Positions 33,436 through 42,667 of a stretch of DNA of 64,000 nucleotides are shown here, in pieces. This stretch comes from Halomicroarcula saliterrae (lineage in GTDB: Archaea; Halobacteriota; Halobacteria; Halobacteriales; Haloarculaceae). Where the stretch lies: the NCBI RefSeq assembly GCF_031624395.1, contig NZ_JAMQON010000002.1, positions 248,001 through 312,000 of the forward strand, in the 5' to 3' direction. The notes beneath the pieces are model-generated. The model worked only from the letters and a program-made list of their open reading frames with translations. It searched no databases and was not told where the DNA came from. A program made the translations under genes and the position numbers. Numbering within the stretch: the first letter of the stretch is position 1; the number at the start of each line of letters is the position of its first letter.

Positions 33436-33999
33436 ATGCTCCGGGCTATCGCGCTGCTGTTGCTTATCCCGCTGTTCGACGCCGTGTTACTGGTGGCGCT
33501 CGCGACGGGAGTCATCTATCAGGTCCCGCCGCTGGTCATCGTCGCGCTCGTCGTCCTCACTGCCCTCGTCGGCATGTTGCTCGTCCGCGCCGAGGGCCGG
33601 GCGACGCTCCAGAAGATCCAACAGAAGCTGGCGACCGGCGAGGTGCCGACGAACGAACTCATCGACGGCGGGCTGCTCATCGCCGCCGGCGCGTTCTTCC
33701 TCACGCCCGGCCTCGTGACGGACTTCGTCGGCCTGCTGCTGGCGTTGCCGCCGACCCGCTACCCGGTCCGTGCGGCCCTGCGACGCTGGGTCGTCCGCCC
33801 CTACATCGACGCCAAGACCGGCGGCTTCGCGAGCGGGCAGGTGTACATCGGCGGCTTTCCCAACGAAGAAGGTGCCGCCGGCCCCAGCGGTGCGGGCCCG
33901 AGCGGACCCGGCGGCGCGGGTGGCGGCGACGCGAACGGGAGCGGCTTCGACCCCGACAACGCCACCGACGTCGACTTCGAGGAACGCGACGACAACTGA
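33436..33999 (+). CDS. fxsA: FxsA-family membrane protein
   Basis: 187 residues. It has an N-terminal hydrophobic hairpin (LRAIALLLLIPLFDAVLLVAL; PPLVIVALVVLTALVGMLLV, each in part), a basic amphipathic stretch (GRATLQKIQQKLATGEVP), and a hydrophobic segment GGLLIAAGAFFLTPGLVTDF, the FxsA hallmark. The tail is Gly/Ser/Asp-rich. E. coli FxsA is named for suppressing T7 exclusion; its normal role is unknown. The ATG at 33436 starts after the repeat array. Confidence 0.88.
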   Translation: MLRAIALLLLIPLFDAVLLVALATGVIYQVPPLVIVALVVLTALVGMLLVRAEGRATLQKIQQKLATGEVPTNELIDGGLLIAAGAFFLTPGLVTDFVGLLLALPPTRYPVRAALRRWVVRPYIDAKTGGFASGQVYIGGFPNEEGAAGPSGAGPSGPGGAGGGDANGSGFDPDNATDVDFEERDDN

Positions 34000-34148
34000 A
34001 ACTGCCGGCGTTCTCGACGGCGGGACTCTCCCGGTGGGTCTCGACTGACACTCTCCCGACAGTATACCGCCCTGTGGCGGTTTCACACCGCGGTGGCGAA
34101 ACGTCACCCTTTTCTATACCCCTCGGGTACACTCTGATGCGCTCACTT

Positions 34149-34222
34149 GGGCCAATAGCTCAATCAGGTTGAGCGCTCGGCTGATAACCGGGAGGCTCTC
34201 GGTTCAAATCCGAGTTGGCCCA
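34149..34222 (+). tRNA. tRNA-Ile (anticodon GAT)
   Basis: 74 nt. Acceptor stem GGGCCAA/TTGGCCC, anticodon loop CTGATAA, T arm GGTTCAAATCC, discriminator A, no encoded CCA, no intron. Decayed gene fragments follow, as is common next to tRNA integration sites. Confidence 0.95.
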
Positions 34223-34478
34223 CTCCAACCGACGGTCGTTTCGGCCGTCATTGGGGTCAAAACTCCCCAGCCAATTCATCTTCAGGTCACACAGTTCTGA
34301 GCGGTTGGTCTGCGTTACGTACCGAGAGCGACGCGCAGGCTGAACGTCGCAACGAACGGCAGCGACGACTCGACAGAGCGTCGCGAGCGACTCCGACGAC
34401 GAGCCGCCGATGTCTAACGTGCTGGACGCCGCACTGACGCACCGTGGAGAGCGAGGGGGACATCGACGACGAGCGTGA

Positions 34479-34700
34479 GGACTTGACCCCGAACGATGCA
34501 GCAGTCCAATCACGCTAAACGACATCGTCTCGTCGGAGTGGCGCGAGCCCGACGAGTTCCTCGAACCACTGACGAACTCCCCGTTCCAGAAGTTGCGTGT
34601 CGGCGGCTACCGTCTCGGGTGTCGATTACACCGCGAGTCGACGATACTCCGTGTCGAGAGCGTTCGGAAGCGAGAGGGTGCGTACAAAGGCGACGACTAG
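34479..34700 (+). pseudogene. RelE/ParE-type toxin, N-terminally lost
   Basis: The frame 34479-34700 has no start codon but encodes about 73 residues that read like the C-terminal two thirds of a haloarchaeal RelE toxin: LNDIVSSEWREPDEFLEP, then PFQKLRVGGYRLGCRL, and a final VESVRKREGAYKGDD. These are the family's conserved core strand and C-terminal basic strand. A stop codon (34476-34478) and lack of the N-terminal helices show decay. No intact antitoxin is adjacent. Confidence 0.7.
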
Positions 34701-34973
34701 TCTGGTTGTGGTGAGCGAGCCGCACGAGGACCCACCGATACAGGTCGCGCTGGGTCGGCAAGACGTTCGCTTCACCGGTGACTTCGTGGGTGTCGGCTCC
34801 AGCAAGCCGTCACATAAATCGTCCGACCGGGTTCGGGACGGCCCCTAGACCCCGCAGATAGGACGTGTGCGGTCGTTTCTCTATGAGACACCGACAGTCC
34901 TGGAGAGCGAAACCCCCGAGAGTGAGGCCCTGAAAGCGGCCGTGGCCCGATTCGCGTCTCCGACAGTCACAAG

Positions 34974-34982
34974 CTACTTACA
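34974..34982 (+). promoter_or_regulatory. TATA-like box of the DUF4013 gene
   Basis: CTACTTACA lies 26-34 nt before the ATG at 35008, the position for a leaderless transcript, and supports this start over the upstream GTG at 34867. Confidence 0.5.
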
Positions 34983-35007
34983 CAGCTCCCCGAATTGGTA
35001 CCATGAT

Positions 35008-35949
35008 ATGATCGAAGCAGCGGTTCGCTACCAGACAGCGGGAGACGGCTGGATCAAGCGGGTAGTTATCGGCGGTGGCCTGGCGTTTCTCGCGTTCTTC
35101 GTTTTCCTGCCTATTTTCACCGTGTACGGTTACGTGCTCGAAGTGATACGGAACGTCCTCAGGGGCGAGGACGAGGTGCCGCCGTCGTGGAGCGAGTACG
35201 ACATCGTCGACCTCAGCGTCAACGGGGCCAAGGCGTTCGTCATCCTGTTCGCCTATGGAATCGTCGTCGGGCTCGTCTCGTTCGTTCCGCTGGCCGTGGT
35301 GTCCGGGCTCGGCCTCCTGCTCGGGAGCTGGAGTATCACCGTGCTGGGGACGCTGCTGGGCGGGGCCATATACGTCGTCGGGGCCCTCGTCCTCGGCGTG
35401 GTAACGCCCGTCGCGGTCGGGAACTTCGTCGTCGAGGACGACATCGGCGCCGGCTTCGACGTCGAAGTGTTGCGGCGCGTCGGGACGAACCGTGCGATGC
35501 TGAAGGCCGCGGCGTTCGCCATCCTCGTCAACATCGGCGTGAGTATCGTCTCGTTCGTGCTGTCCGTCACTGTCGTCGGCGCACCGGTGGCGTTCGTGGT
35601 CTCGTTCATCGGGCTGTCGGCCGTCGCCTACATCTGGGCGAAGGGGTTTGCCGACGCCTACGAACAGGTCTACGGCGAGCTCCCGTCGATTCCGGACGGG
35701 CCGACCAAGGCGGGTGCTGTCGGTGCGTCGGCCGACACGTCGGCGGGCGAGAGCACGGCCGCCAACGGTGGCACCGCGACGACCGACCTCTGGGACGACG
35801 ACGCGACGACCGCGGCCGGTACCCCCGAAGAGACGGCCCGGAGCAGTGCGGAGATGGACGACGCGGATGGGGACACCGGTGACGCCGACAGCGACAGTTC
35901 GACCGACGCGGAGAGCGCCGACGGGGACGCCGAGAACCGCTGGGACTGA
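35008..35949 (+). CDS. DUF4013 membrane protein
   Basis: 313 residues starting MIEAAVRYQTAGDGWIKRVV. About six membrane segments (residues 20-235) with the DUF4013 features GGGLAFLAFFVFLPIFTVYGY, YVLEVIRNVLRGEDEVPPSW and the amphipathic loop before NGAKAFVILF. The cytosolic or external tail (about 240-313) is highly acidic and Ser/Thr/Asp-rich. Family function is unknown. Confidence 0.85.
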   Translation: MIEAAVRYQTAGDGWIKRVVIGGGLAFLAFFVFLPIFTVYGYVLEVIRNVLRGEDEVPPSWSEYDIVDLSVNGAKAFVILFAYGIVVGLVSFVPLAVVSGLGLLLGSWSITVLGTLLGGAIYVVGALVLGVVTPVAVGNFVVEDDIGAGFDVEVLRRVGTNRAMLKAAAFAILVNIGVSIVSFVLSVTVVGAPVAFVVSFIGLSAVAYIWAKGFADAYEQVYGELPSIPDGPTKAGAVGASADTSAGESTAANGGTATTDLWDDDATTAAGTPEETARSSAEMDDADGDTGDADSDSSTDAESADGDAENRWD

Positions 35950-36107
35950 CTCCGGCGTCCGTCTTCGAACCACCGGAACCGCGTTCGTGGCTCCGTCTCA
36001 CCCGCTGTAGCGGCGGGACCGTGACGCGAAGCGGGGCGCTCATTTCCCGAGCCAGCCGCCGGTAGAAAGTCGAAGCGCGTAAGACACAGGCGTGTATCAT
36101 AGGAAAC

Positions 36108-36668
36108 ATGACTTCCGACGCGGCCGAGACTCACGAGAACGCCGAGCAAGACGTCATCGCCGTCGACGCCGACGACAACGAGCAGGGACTCGTCAACAGA
36201 CTCGACGCCCACACCGGTGACGGCATCCGCCACCGCGCCTTTACCGCTCTGCTGTTCGACGAGGACGGGCGGATTCTGCTCGCCCAGCGGGCCGCCGACA
36301 AGCGGCTGTGGGACACCTGCTGGGACGGCACCGTCGCCTCCCACCCCGTCGAGGGCCAGACACAGGAGGAAGCGACCGAGGAGCGCCTCGAAGAGGAGCT
36401 GGGCATCACGCCGGACCAGTACGATGACCTCCGCGTGACCGACCGCTTCGAGTACAAGCGCTACTACGAGAACGCCGGTCTGGAGTGGGAGGTCTGTGCG
36501 GTGTTGCAGGCGACGCTGACCGACACGTCGCTCGACCCGAACCCCGAAGAGGTCGACGGTCTCATGTGGGTCCCCTACGAACGGCTCGACGAGCATCCGG
36601 AGTACTACCGCCAGCTGCGCCTCTGCCCGTGGTTCGAGATTGCGATGCGCCGCGACGAGGAGCGCTAG
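36108..36668 (+). CDS. idi: isopentenyl-diphosphate isomerase, type I
   Basis: 186 residues of the Nudix-fold type I IDI, which interconverts IPP and DMAPP for the isoprenoid lipids and carotenoids of haloarchaea. Key residues: the catalytic Cys in DTCWDGTVASHP, the metal-binding EEATEERLEEELG Nudix box, and the catalytic Glu in GLEWEVCAVL. N-terminal QGLVNRLDAHTGDGIRHRAF matches the family. Length normal; monocistronic. Confidence 0.93.
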   Translation: MTSDAAETHENAEQDVIAVDADDNEQGLVNRLDAHTGDGIRHRAFTALLFDEDGRILLAQRAADKRLWDTCWDGTVASHPVEGQTQEEATEERLEEELGITPDQYDDLRVTDRFEYKRYYENAGLEWEVCAVLQATLTDTSLDPNPEEVDGLMWVPYERLDEHPEYYRQLRLCPWFEIAMRRDEER

Positions 36669-36897
36669 CGCGGGGACGCCGTCGCGGTCCGGTCGGACTG
36701 GCCGACGGACGGCCCGAATCCGGATAGCTGTGGATTTTGGTGGACACGAGCGACGAGTACAGACACGCGAACTCGGACCGGGGGAGCGATGAGATACGAG
36801 CTGCTGTCAGTTTAATTTTAAATCTGACCGTCACTTTTACAAAATCCGTCGAAGTATCGCTCGGTGGACAGGCTTGGTCCCTGTTCGCAAGACAACG
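36669..36897. promoter_or_regulatory. intergenic with AT-rich inverted repeat before the CARDB gene
   Basis: GTCAG (36806-36810) and CTGAC (36824-36828) enclose an AT-only stretch TTTAATTTTAAAT, followed by CACTTTTACAAA. These are the only AT-rich sequences in the gap and probably form the promoter/operator of the CARDB repeat protein. No gene was seen. Confidence 0.4.
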
Positions 36898-39096
36898 ATG
36901 ACACGATTGCCACCCTTGCAGGCCGATCGGGGAATCGCCCTCCTGCTCGCGGCTTTGATGCTCATATCGCTCCCGGTGGTGGGGGCGTCTGTAGGCACTG
37001 CCGCGACAGCAGAGAGAACAGAACAGTCAGCGGACGGCTTCCAGATAAATATCACCGGAACGAACGGTCCCGTCGAGGCCGGTGACCGGCTCACGGTCAC
37101 GGCGACCGTGACCAACGACGGACAGAGCAGCAAGTGGGAACAGCTAACGCTGCGAGCCGACAACGGCACTGTCGTGGACCGACAGTGGGTGTGGCTCTGG
37201 TCGGACGAAGAACGGAACGTCACCCTCTCGTGGGACACGGGTAGTGCCGCCGTCGACAGCGATTCGATCAGCGTCTCCGGCGCAGTCGACGAAGCGACGA
37301 CAGACGTGACTATCTACGAGCCGGGCGACGGGCCGGAGTTCGCGGTGTCGGTCGACGATGCCGCCCTCGAATCGACCAGTGAGGGACGGGAACTCAACGT
37401 CACCGCCACCGTCAGCAACGACGGCAACGTGACCGGCACACAGACAATCCAGCTGCGCAAGGACGAGGGCACCCTCCTCGCGGTGAGTGAGGAGAGCCTC
37501 GAACCCGGCGAAGAGCGGGCAGTTACGTTCAGCGTGACACTGGACGAATCAGAGGAAATCGACACGGCAGTCGTCAAGAGCGACGACGACTCCGACAGCG
37601 CGGCGGTGACCCAGGCAGCGCCCGACCCCAGCGAGCTGGACCTACGTATCGACGAGGCGACCCTCAACTCCACCAGCAACGACGCCCGTCTTGATATCAC
37701 CGCGACCATCAGCAACGATGGACCGGAGAACGTGACAGAGGAGATCCAGATTCGCGACGAGGACGAGCGGCTCATCCGGCTACGACAGGAAACGGTCGGT
37801 GGCGGAGAACAGAAGACGGTGACCTACACTGTGGCGCCTGTCGACGAGTCCGACCTGAGCACGGTCACACTCAGAACCGCGAACGCCTCCGATACCGCCG
37901 ATGTGGAGTTTGACGTGCCCACTGATGATGCGGCGTTCGACCTGAGTATCGACGAAGCAGTCCTCAGCTCCACCAACAACACCGACCAGCTCACCGTCAC
38001 CGCAACCATCAGCAACGATGGACCGGAGAACGTGACGGAGGAGATTCAGATTCGCAACGAGGACGAGCGCCTCATCCGGCTACGACAGGAAACAGTCGGT
38101 GCCGGAGAACAGAAGACGGTGACCTACACAGTGACACCTGTCTATGAGTCGGACTTAGACACGGTCACACTCAGAACCCCAGACGCCTCCGACACCGCCG
38201 ATGTGGAGCTTGAGCAGCCCACCAGTGGGCCTGAGTTCGAGGTGGCTATCGAAGACGCCGTCGTCAACGCGACCGACGAGGGCGACCAGATCGACGTTAC
38301 TGCCACTGTCAGTAACGACGGCGACGAAACCGACACTCAGAGTATCACGCTCCGCAAGGACGACGGCACGCTGCTGGCGGTGAGTGACGAAACGCTCGAA
38401 CCCGGCGAAGAGCAGATGGTTGCGTTCAGCGTGACGCTGGACGAGTCGGAGGAAATCGACACGGCAGTGGTCGAGAGCCGGAACGACTCCGATAGCGCGG
38501 CGGTGACGCAGAAAGAGCCAGCTTCGTTCTCGGTGACGGTCGACAATGCAACGCTCGACACCGCCGGTGAGGGGAAGAACCTCACCGTCACTACGACTGT
38601 CGCTAACGACGGCGGCGAGACCGACACTCAGGACATCCAACTCCGCAAGGACGAGGGGACGTTGCTAGCAGTGAGTGACGAAACGCTCGAACGCGGCGAA
38701 GAGCGGACGATTACGTTCAGCGTGACACTGGACGAGTCGGAGGAAATCGACACGGCAATCGTCGAGAGCCGGAACGACTCCGATAGCGCTGCAGTGACGC
38801 AGAAAGAACCCGCGGAGTTCTCGGTGACGGTCGACGACGCGGTTCTCGAATCGACCAGTGATGGGAGAGAACTCAATGTCACGGCCACCATCGCTAACGA
38901 CGGCGACGAACCGGACACCCAGAATGTCAGGCTCCGCAAGGACGACGGCACGCTCCTCGCAGTGAGCGACGATACCCTCGACCCCGGCGAAGAGCGGACG
39001 ATTACGTTCAGCGTGACACTGGACGAGTCAGAGGAAATCGATACCGCCATCGTCGAGAGCGACGACGACTCCGACAGCGCCGCTGTCGAAGAGTAG
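36898..39096 (+). CDS. secreted protein with seven CARDB-like repeats
   Basis: 732 residues. A signal peptide (GIALLLAALMLISLPVVGAS) leads to seven tandem beta-sandwich repeats of about 95-100 residues, each with the pattern 'D-A-x-L-x-S ... VTATVSNDG ... LR(K)D(D/E)GTLLAVSDE ... PGEERT(I/V)TFSVTLDES'. The repeats fall into two sub-types (1, 2, 5-7 and 3-4) with long shared DNA. Such CARDB/NEW3-like modules bind carbohydrate or cell-wall partners. There is no C-terminal membrane anchor or PGF-CTERM; the protein ends directly after the seventh repeat (SDSAAVEE). The ATG at 36898 precedes the signal peptide; a GTG at 36874 is possible. Confidence 0.85.
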   Translation: MTRLPPLQADRGIALLLAALMLISLPVVGASVGTAATAERTEQSADGFQINITGTNGPVEAGDRLTVTATVTNDGQSSKWEQLTLRADNGTVVDRQWVWLWSDEERNVTLSWDTGSAAVDSDSISVSGAVDEATTDVTIYEPGDGPEFAVSVDDAALESTSEGRELNVTATVSNDGNVTGTQTIQLRKDEGTLLAVSEESLEPGEERAVTFSVTLDESEEIDTAVVKSDDDSDSAAVTQAAPDPSELDLRIDEATLNSTSNDARLDITATISNDGPENVTEEIQIRDEDERLIRLRQETVGGGEQKTVTYTVAPVDESDLSTVTLRTANASDTADVEFDVPTDDAAFDLSIDEAVLSSTNNTDQLTVTATISNDGPENVTEEIQIRNEDERLIRLRQETVGAGEQKTVTYTVTPVYESDLDTVTLRTPDASDTADVELEQPTSGPEFEVAIEDAVVNATDEGDQIDVTATVSNDGDETDTQSITLRKDDGTLLAVSDETLEPGEEQMVAFSVTLDESEEIDTAVVESRNDSDSAAVTQKEPASFSVTVDNATLDTAGEGKNLTVTTTVANDGGETDTQDIQLRKDEGTLLAVSDETLERGEERTITFSVTLDESEEIDTAIVESRNDSDSAAVTQKEPAEFSVTVDDAVLESTSDGRELNVTATIANDGDEPDTQNVRLRKDDGTLLAVSDDTLDPGEERTITFSVTLDESEEIDTAIVESDDDSDSAAVEE

Positions 39097-39174
39097 ACGC
39101 CAGCACGTGGCGACCGCGAGCCCGCTCGGGTGAACGCGGGCGGGCTCGCTGTCGAACGGCCCGACTGCAGCGGG

Positions 39175-40896
39175 CTACTCGGAGCCTGACAGGAGATTCT
39201 GTTGTGCCGACGTGCGAGAAACGCTCCCGGTGCGACTCGCCAGCGGGAGCTCTATCTCGACTGTCGTCCCGTCGCCCTCGGCAAAGGAGAGCGTCCCGCC
39301 GACGTTACGGACGACCCACTTCACCAGCCAGAGCCCGACGCCGGACCCGTGCTGTAGGGGGGTCTCCTCGCCGGCGAGGATGACGGTCCGCTCGTGGGGC
39401 GCGATACCCGGCCCGTCGTCGCTGACGCGGACGACGACGCCGCTCTCTCGAACGGTGACGGTGATATCCACGACCGGCGCCCGCTCGCTGTGTTCGACCG
39501 CGTTGTCGACGAGCTCCTCGACGGCGAGCGTCAGCGACGGCGCCCCCTCGACCAGACACTCCTCTGGGCAGGTGAGCGCGATGTCGGCGTCGGGGTGGCG
39601 AGCGCGGGCCTCCTCGACGACGGTTTCGAGCAGCTGGGGCAGGCGGATGGGGCGCGCACGCTCGCTCTCGAGGGCCTCGGAGACGCGACCGATCTTGTTG
39701 CTCCGGTCGACGATGTCGTCGACGGTCCGGACGATGCGGTCGATGCGGCCCCGTTCCTCGGGGTCGACGCTGTCGGAAAGCAGGTCGGCGTTGCCCCGGA
39801 CGACGTTCATCTCGTTGCGGATGTTGTGTCTGAGCAAGCGGTTGAGCACGTCGATACGCTGGCCGCGCTGGCGGCGCCGGGTCACGTCACGCAGGCTGAT
39901 GAGGTGGCCGGAGACGACGCCGTAGGAGCGGTATAGCGGCGTGATTCGCACGTCGTAGTACCGGACCGCGCCGTCCCGTTCCAGCCGGGTCTCCGTCTGG
40001 GCCCGCTCGCCGGCCTCGGGGACGGTCGCGGCGAGGTCGGGCAGCTCGGCGGCGAGTTCCCGCCCGGAGATGTCACGGGGAGACCCGGTGAAGAACGTCG
40101 TGGCAGCGGCGTTGATATCGACGAGCCGGCCCGCGCCGTCGACGATGATGACGGCGTCGTCCATCTCGGCAAAGACGGCTTCCCGCCCCAGTTCGCGCGT
40201 GACGGGGGCGACGTCGAGCAGCTGGCCCCGGAGCAGTGCCCCGGAGAGGACGACGCCCGAAATCACGTAGCCGAGACTGGTCGGGTCGAACTGCGCGGGA
40301 ACCAGGTCGAAGGCGTGGACCGAGTGGCCGACCGTCGGAATCGTGATCGCGACCAGCAGGGCGAGCACCTGCCCCTGAAACCGGTCGGTCGTCCGGAGCA
40401 TCATCCGGATGAGGAGGACGCCGCCGGCCAGAATCAACACGAGCATGTACGCGAGGTGACCCCACCGGGCCAGCCCCCAGACCGGCGCCAGCGTGCTGGT
40501 CTCTACACTGGTAGCGACCGTCGCACTGCGCCAGACGAGCCCGTGGGCGCCGTTTGACCACACCAGCGTGACGAAGACGGCGGGTTCGACCAGCAGGAGG
40601 GCGACCCGTCGGCGCGTGAGCCAGTGGGGGTGGCCGGTGTACTCGAGTACCGTCACGAGCCACGCGACGGGGATGATGACAGAGAGCGTGAGCTGTGTCT
40701 GCAGGAGTCGTTCCATCAGCGCCACGCCGGGGACGGCCAGTTCGAGCCCGTGTGCGACGGCCCAGAGACTCGCGGCGATGACGAAGGTCGCGAGCGGGCC
40801 GGCGCCCGGCCGGTCGCGGTGGAGCCAGACCAGAACGGCCACGCCCATCCCGACGACGGCGGCCAGCAGGACCACCGACAGGGGCGACGGGAACAT
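39175..40896 (-). CDS. membrane sensor histidine kinase, 7TM-PAS-HATPase
   Basis: 573 residues. Seven membrane helices form an N-terminal sensor (about 1-225; HGLELAVPGVALMERLL in the 16TM/7TM-type family), then a PAS domain (about 240-350, AVIIVDGAGRLVDINAAAT), an H-box LNRLLRHNIRNEMNVVRGNADLL (in parts, phospho-His), and a HATPase domain with N box EELVDNAVEHS, G1 SDDGPGIAP and GSGVGLWLVKW. It lacks a receiver domain, so it may signal to stand-alone regulators such as the HalX proteins. That pairing is inferred. Confidence 0.9.
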   Translation of the reverse strand: MFPSPLSVVLLAAVVGMGVAVLVWLHRDRPGAGPLATFVIAASLWAVAHGLELAVPGVALMERLLQTQLTLSVIIPVAWLVTVLEYTGHPHWLTRRRVALLLVEPAVFVTLVWSNGAHGLVWRSATVATSVETSTLAPVWGLARWGHLAYMLVLILAGGVLLIRMMLRTTDRFQGQVLALLVAITIPTVGHSVHAFDLVPAQFDPTSLGYVISGVVLSGALLRGQLLDVAPVTRELGREAVFAEMDDAVIIVDGAGRLVDINAAATTFFTGSPRDISGRELAAELPDLAATVPEAGERAQTETRLERDGAVRYYDVRITPLYRSYGVVSGHLISLRDVTRRRQRGQRIDVLNRLLRHNIRNEMNVVRGNADLLSDSVDPEERGRIDRIVRTVDDIVDRSNKIGRVSEALESERARPIRLPQLLETVVEEARARHPDADIALTCPEECLVEGAPSLTLAVEELVDNAVEHSERAPVVDITVTVRESGVVVRVSDDGPGIAPHERTVILAGEETPLQHGSGVGLWLVKWVVRNVGGTLSFAEGDGTTVEIELPLASRTGSVSRTSAQQNLLSGSE

Positions 40897-40956
40897 TTGT
40901 ATCGACGGTGGGTAGACGGTAATATAAACGTTCGCGGCCGAGTATCGACTCCGATA

Positions 40957-41274
40957 CTACGACCGGCGCGAGCGCAGCGCCGACCACACCGCGACGGCCC
41001 CGAGCAGGAACGCCGGGACCAGCGGCAACGCGAGGTACGCGGCCCGGAGTGTCAGCCCGAGCGAGCGCACGAGGTCCTGAGCGGCCGGGAGCAGGAGGAT
41101 AGCGATCGGGATGACCAGAAAGCCCAGCACGATCATCCCGACGAGCACCCACCCCTCCCGGCCGAACGCCTCGCTGGTTTCGGCCTGACGGGGCGGTTCG
41201 CCGCTGGGCCGGTGGACGTACCCACCGTCGTCGGGCTCGGCTGTCTCCGCGTCGTCGCGACCGTCGCTACCCAT
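40957..41274 (-). CDS. small membrane protein
   Basis: 105 residues. A hydrophilic N-terminal 45 residues precede two membrane helices (VLVGMIVLGFLVIPIAILLL; YLALPLVPAFLLGAVAVW, each in part) and a basic tail RSRRS. The ATG at 41274 was chosen over 41283. Function unknown. Confidence 0.6.
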   Translation of the reverse strand: MGSDGRDDAETAEPDDGGYVHRPSGEPPRQAETSEAFGREGWVLVGMIVLGFLVIPIAILLLPAAQDLVRSLGLTLRAAYLALPLVPAFLLGAVAVWSALRSRRS

Positions 41275-41458
41275 CGAACGCACCGGCCGTGACGACCGAT
41301 TGCTGGGCCGCGCGTCCCGCGGAACGCCCGATACTGGGGCCGGCGGTCTGAACTGCCTGCATGGCTCACCGTCGGGTCAGCGGCCGCAAAACACTGGCGG
41401 TCGGCCGGGAGAATCACTCGACCGGCTCGGGTCGGCCTGTCCGGACGACCGAGCCCGG

Positions 41459-41620
41459 TCAGGCTTCGGTTAGCGGCTTCGGCCGATTGATTTCGAGGTG
41501 GCTGACGCGATGGCCGTGCTCGTGTTCGTGGTCCTCGAGCTCCCCGGTTGCGGTGGTGGCCGACGTGTACAGCCCCTCGAACGGGCACTCGTGACACACC
41601 ACGTGGTACACCCCTTCCAT
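41459..41620 (-). CDS. small His/Cys protein, possible metal binder
   Basis: 53 residues starting MEGVYHVVCHECPFEGLYT. It has a CHEC pair near residues 9-12 and a His-rich run ELEDHEHEHGHRVSH near residues 30-44, so a zinc-binding mini-domain is likely. A TATA-like AATTTATG about 28-35 nt upstream supports this start. Similar tiny zinc-finger proteins are common in haloarchaea. Exact role unknown. Confidence 0.65.
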   Translation of the reverse strand: MEGVYHVVCHECPFEGLYTSATTATGELEDHEHEHGHRVSHLEINRPKPLTEA

Positions 41621-41740
41621 AGCTGATTTCTCTCGGGACCGTAACATAAATTTTCTCATGGCTTGAGTACAACTATCACACCCAGCGTCGCAACTTACAG
41701 CAGGGGGAACCGTTTAGCGGGCGTGGGCCGATGTGGCGAC

Positions 41741-42577
41741 ATGGTCGATTTCCAGTCCCGCGATACGCGCCGTGGACCCGTAAGCGACGAGGAGACGGCG
41801 GAGTCCGACACCGAATCGTCGACGTCCGGGGACGGCTCGACCGGTGGGACGGACGAAGCGAGCGACACAGAGACCGTGGACGAGACAGCCGAGGGCGACG
41901 AGCCGGTCCCGGCGGCGACTGACACCGGCACGGACGAGCCGGCGGAGACCGGGACCACAGAGGTCGACGAACCGGCGGAGGCCGAGACCACAGAGGTCGA
42001 CGAACCGGCGGAGGCCGAGACCACAGAGGTCGACGAACCGGCGGAGGCCGACGCGACCGGTGACCGACAGTCGGTCTTCGGCACGGCGCCCGCCGCGTCG
42101 ACGGCAGCCACACCGACGCTTTCTATCGACGTGGCCGTGGTCGTCGTCGGGACGGAGACCGGGCACGTCACAGACACCGTGACGACGGCTGTCAGGTCGG
42201 CCGGCCACGACGTCGCCGCGTGCGAGCGCCTGCGTGGCGGGTACGACGCCGTCCAGCAGATGGTCGAGTCGCTCGTCGGGCGCGAAGACGTGGACGCGGT
42301 CGTCACCGTCGGCGGCGTCGGGGTCGCGCCGGACGAGTCGACCATCGAGGCGGTCCACCCGCTGCTCTCGAAGGCGCTGCCCGGCTTCGGCGAGGCGTTC
42401 CGGTCGTTACTGTCCGAGCGTCTCGGCACCGGTATCGTCGCCGTCCGGTCGACGGCCGGCGTCACCGACGGGACGCTCGTGTTCTGTCTGCCCGGCGACG
42501 AGGCGGCAGCGGAGCTGGCCGTCTCGGAGATTCTGGCCAGCGAAGCGCCCGAACTCGTCGCGCAGCTCCGGGACTGA
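41741..42577 (+). CDS. MoaB/MogA-family molybdopterin protein with acidic N-terminal insert
   Basis: 278 residues. The C-terminal about 160 residues form the MogA/MoaB fold (IDVAVVVVGTETGHVTDTV, VVTVGGVGVAPDESTIEAV, FCLPGDEAAAEL). These adenylyltransferase-type proteins act in molybdopterin biosynthesis. The N terminus starts MVDFQSRDTRRGP, as in haloarchaeal MoaB, but is then expanded by about 85 acidic residues including a threefold EVDEPAEAETT repeat coded by 33-bp units (near 41962-42045). The catalytic fold appears intact. Confidence 0.85.
   Translation: MVDFQSRDTRRGPVSDEETAESDTESSTSGDGSTGGTDEASDTETVDETAEGDEPVPAATDTGTDEPAETGTTEVDEPAEAETTEVDEPAEAETTEVDEPAEADATGDRQSVFGTAPAASTAATPTLSIDVAVVVVGTETGHVTDTVTTAVRSAGHDVAACERLRGGYDAVQQMVESLVGREDVDAVVTVGGVGVAPDESTIEAVHPLLSKALPGFGEAFRSLLSERLGTGIVAVRSTAGVTDGTLVFCLPGDEAAAELAVSEILASEAPELVAQLRD
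41962..42045 (+). repeat. 33-bp in-frame repeats in the MoaB-family gene
   Basis: GAGGTCGACGAACCGGCGG begins each unit, repeated about three times with near identity, encoding the acidic EVDEPAEAETT run. Confidence 0.75.
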
Positions 42578-42667
42578 CCGCGCCCAGAGCCGCCACCCGG
42601 GGGGAACCGACCGCGCCGGCGACCCGCTCGACACCGCCGTTTTCCCGCTGGCGTGCCAACCAACGGT

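Larger units (their letters stand above)
34223..35007. other. decayed region downstream of tRNA-Ile
   Basis: 785 bp with no intact gene. It holds the RelE-type fragment (34479-34700) and, just before it, an acidic frame ending ...DIDDEREDLTPNDAAVQSR (about 34448-34519), which could be the end of an antitoxin. A third open stretch (about 34711-34810) is not recognised. The right end carries the promoter of the DUF4013 gene. Confidence 0.55.

Noticed and set aside
33053-33999. A repeat-rich protein fused to FxsA
   Set aside because: The frame through the repeats has no initiation signal and its residues only mirror the DNA repeat. FxsA has its own ATG at 33436.
34160-34525. Minus-strand open frame after tRNA-Ile
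   Set aside because: It is antisense to the tRNA and to decayed DNA and has no family features.
41962-42045. Short CRISPR-like direct repeats
   Set aside because: The 33-bp units are in frame inside the MoaB-family gene and encode an acidic repeat.
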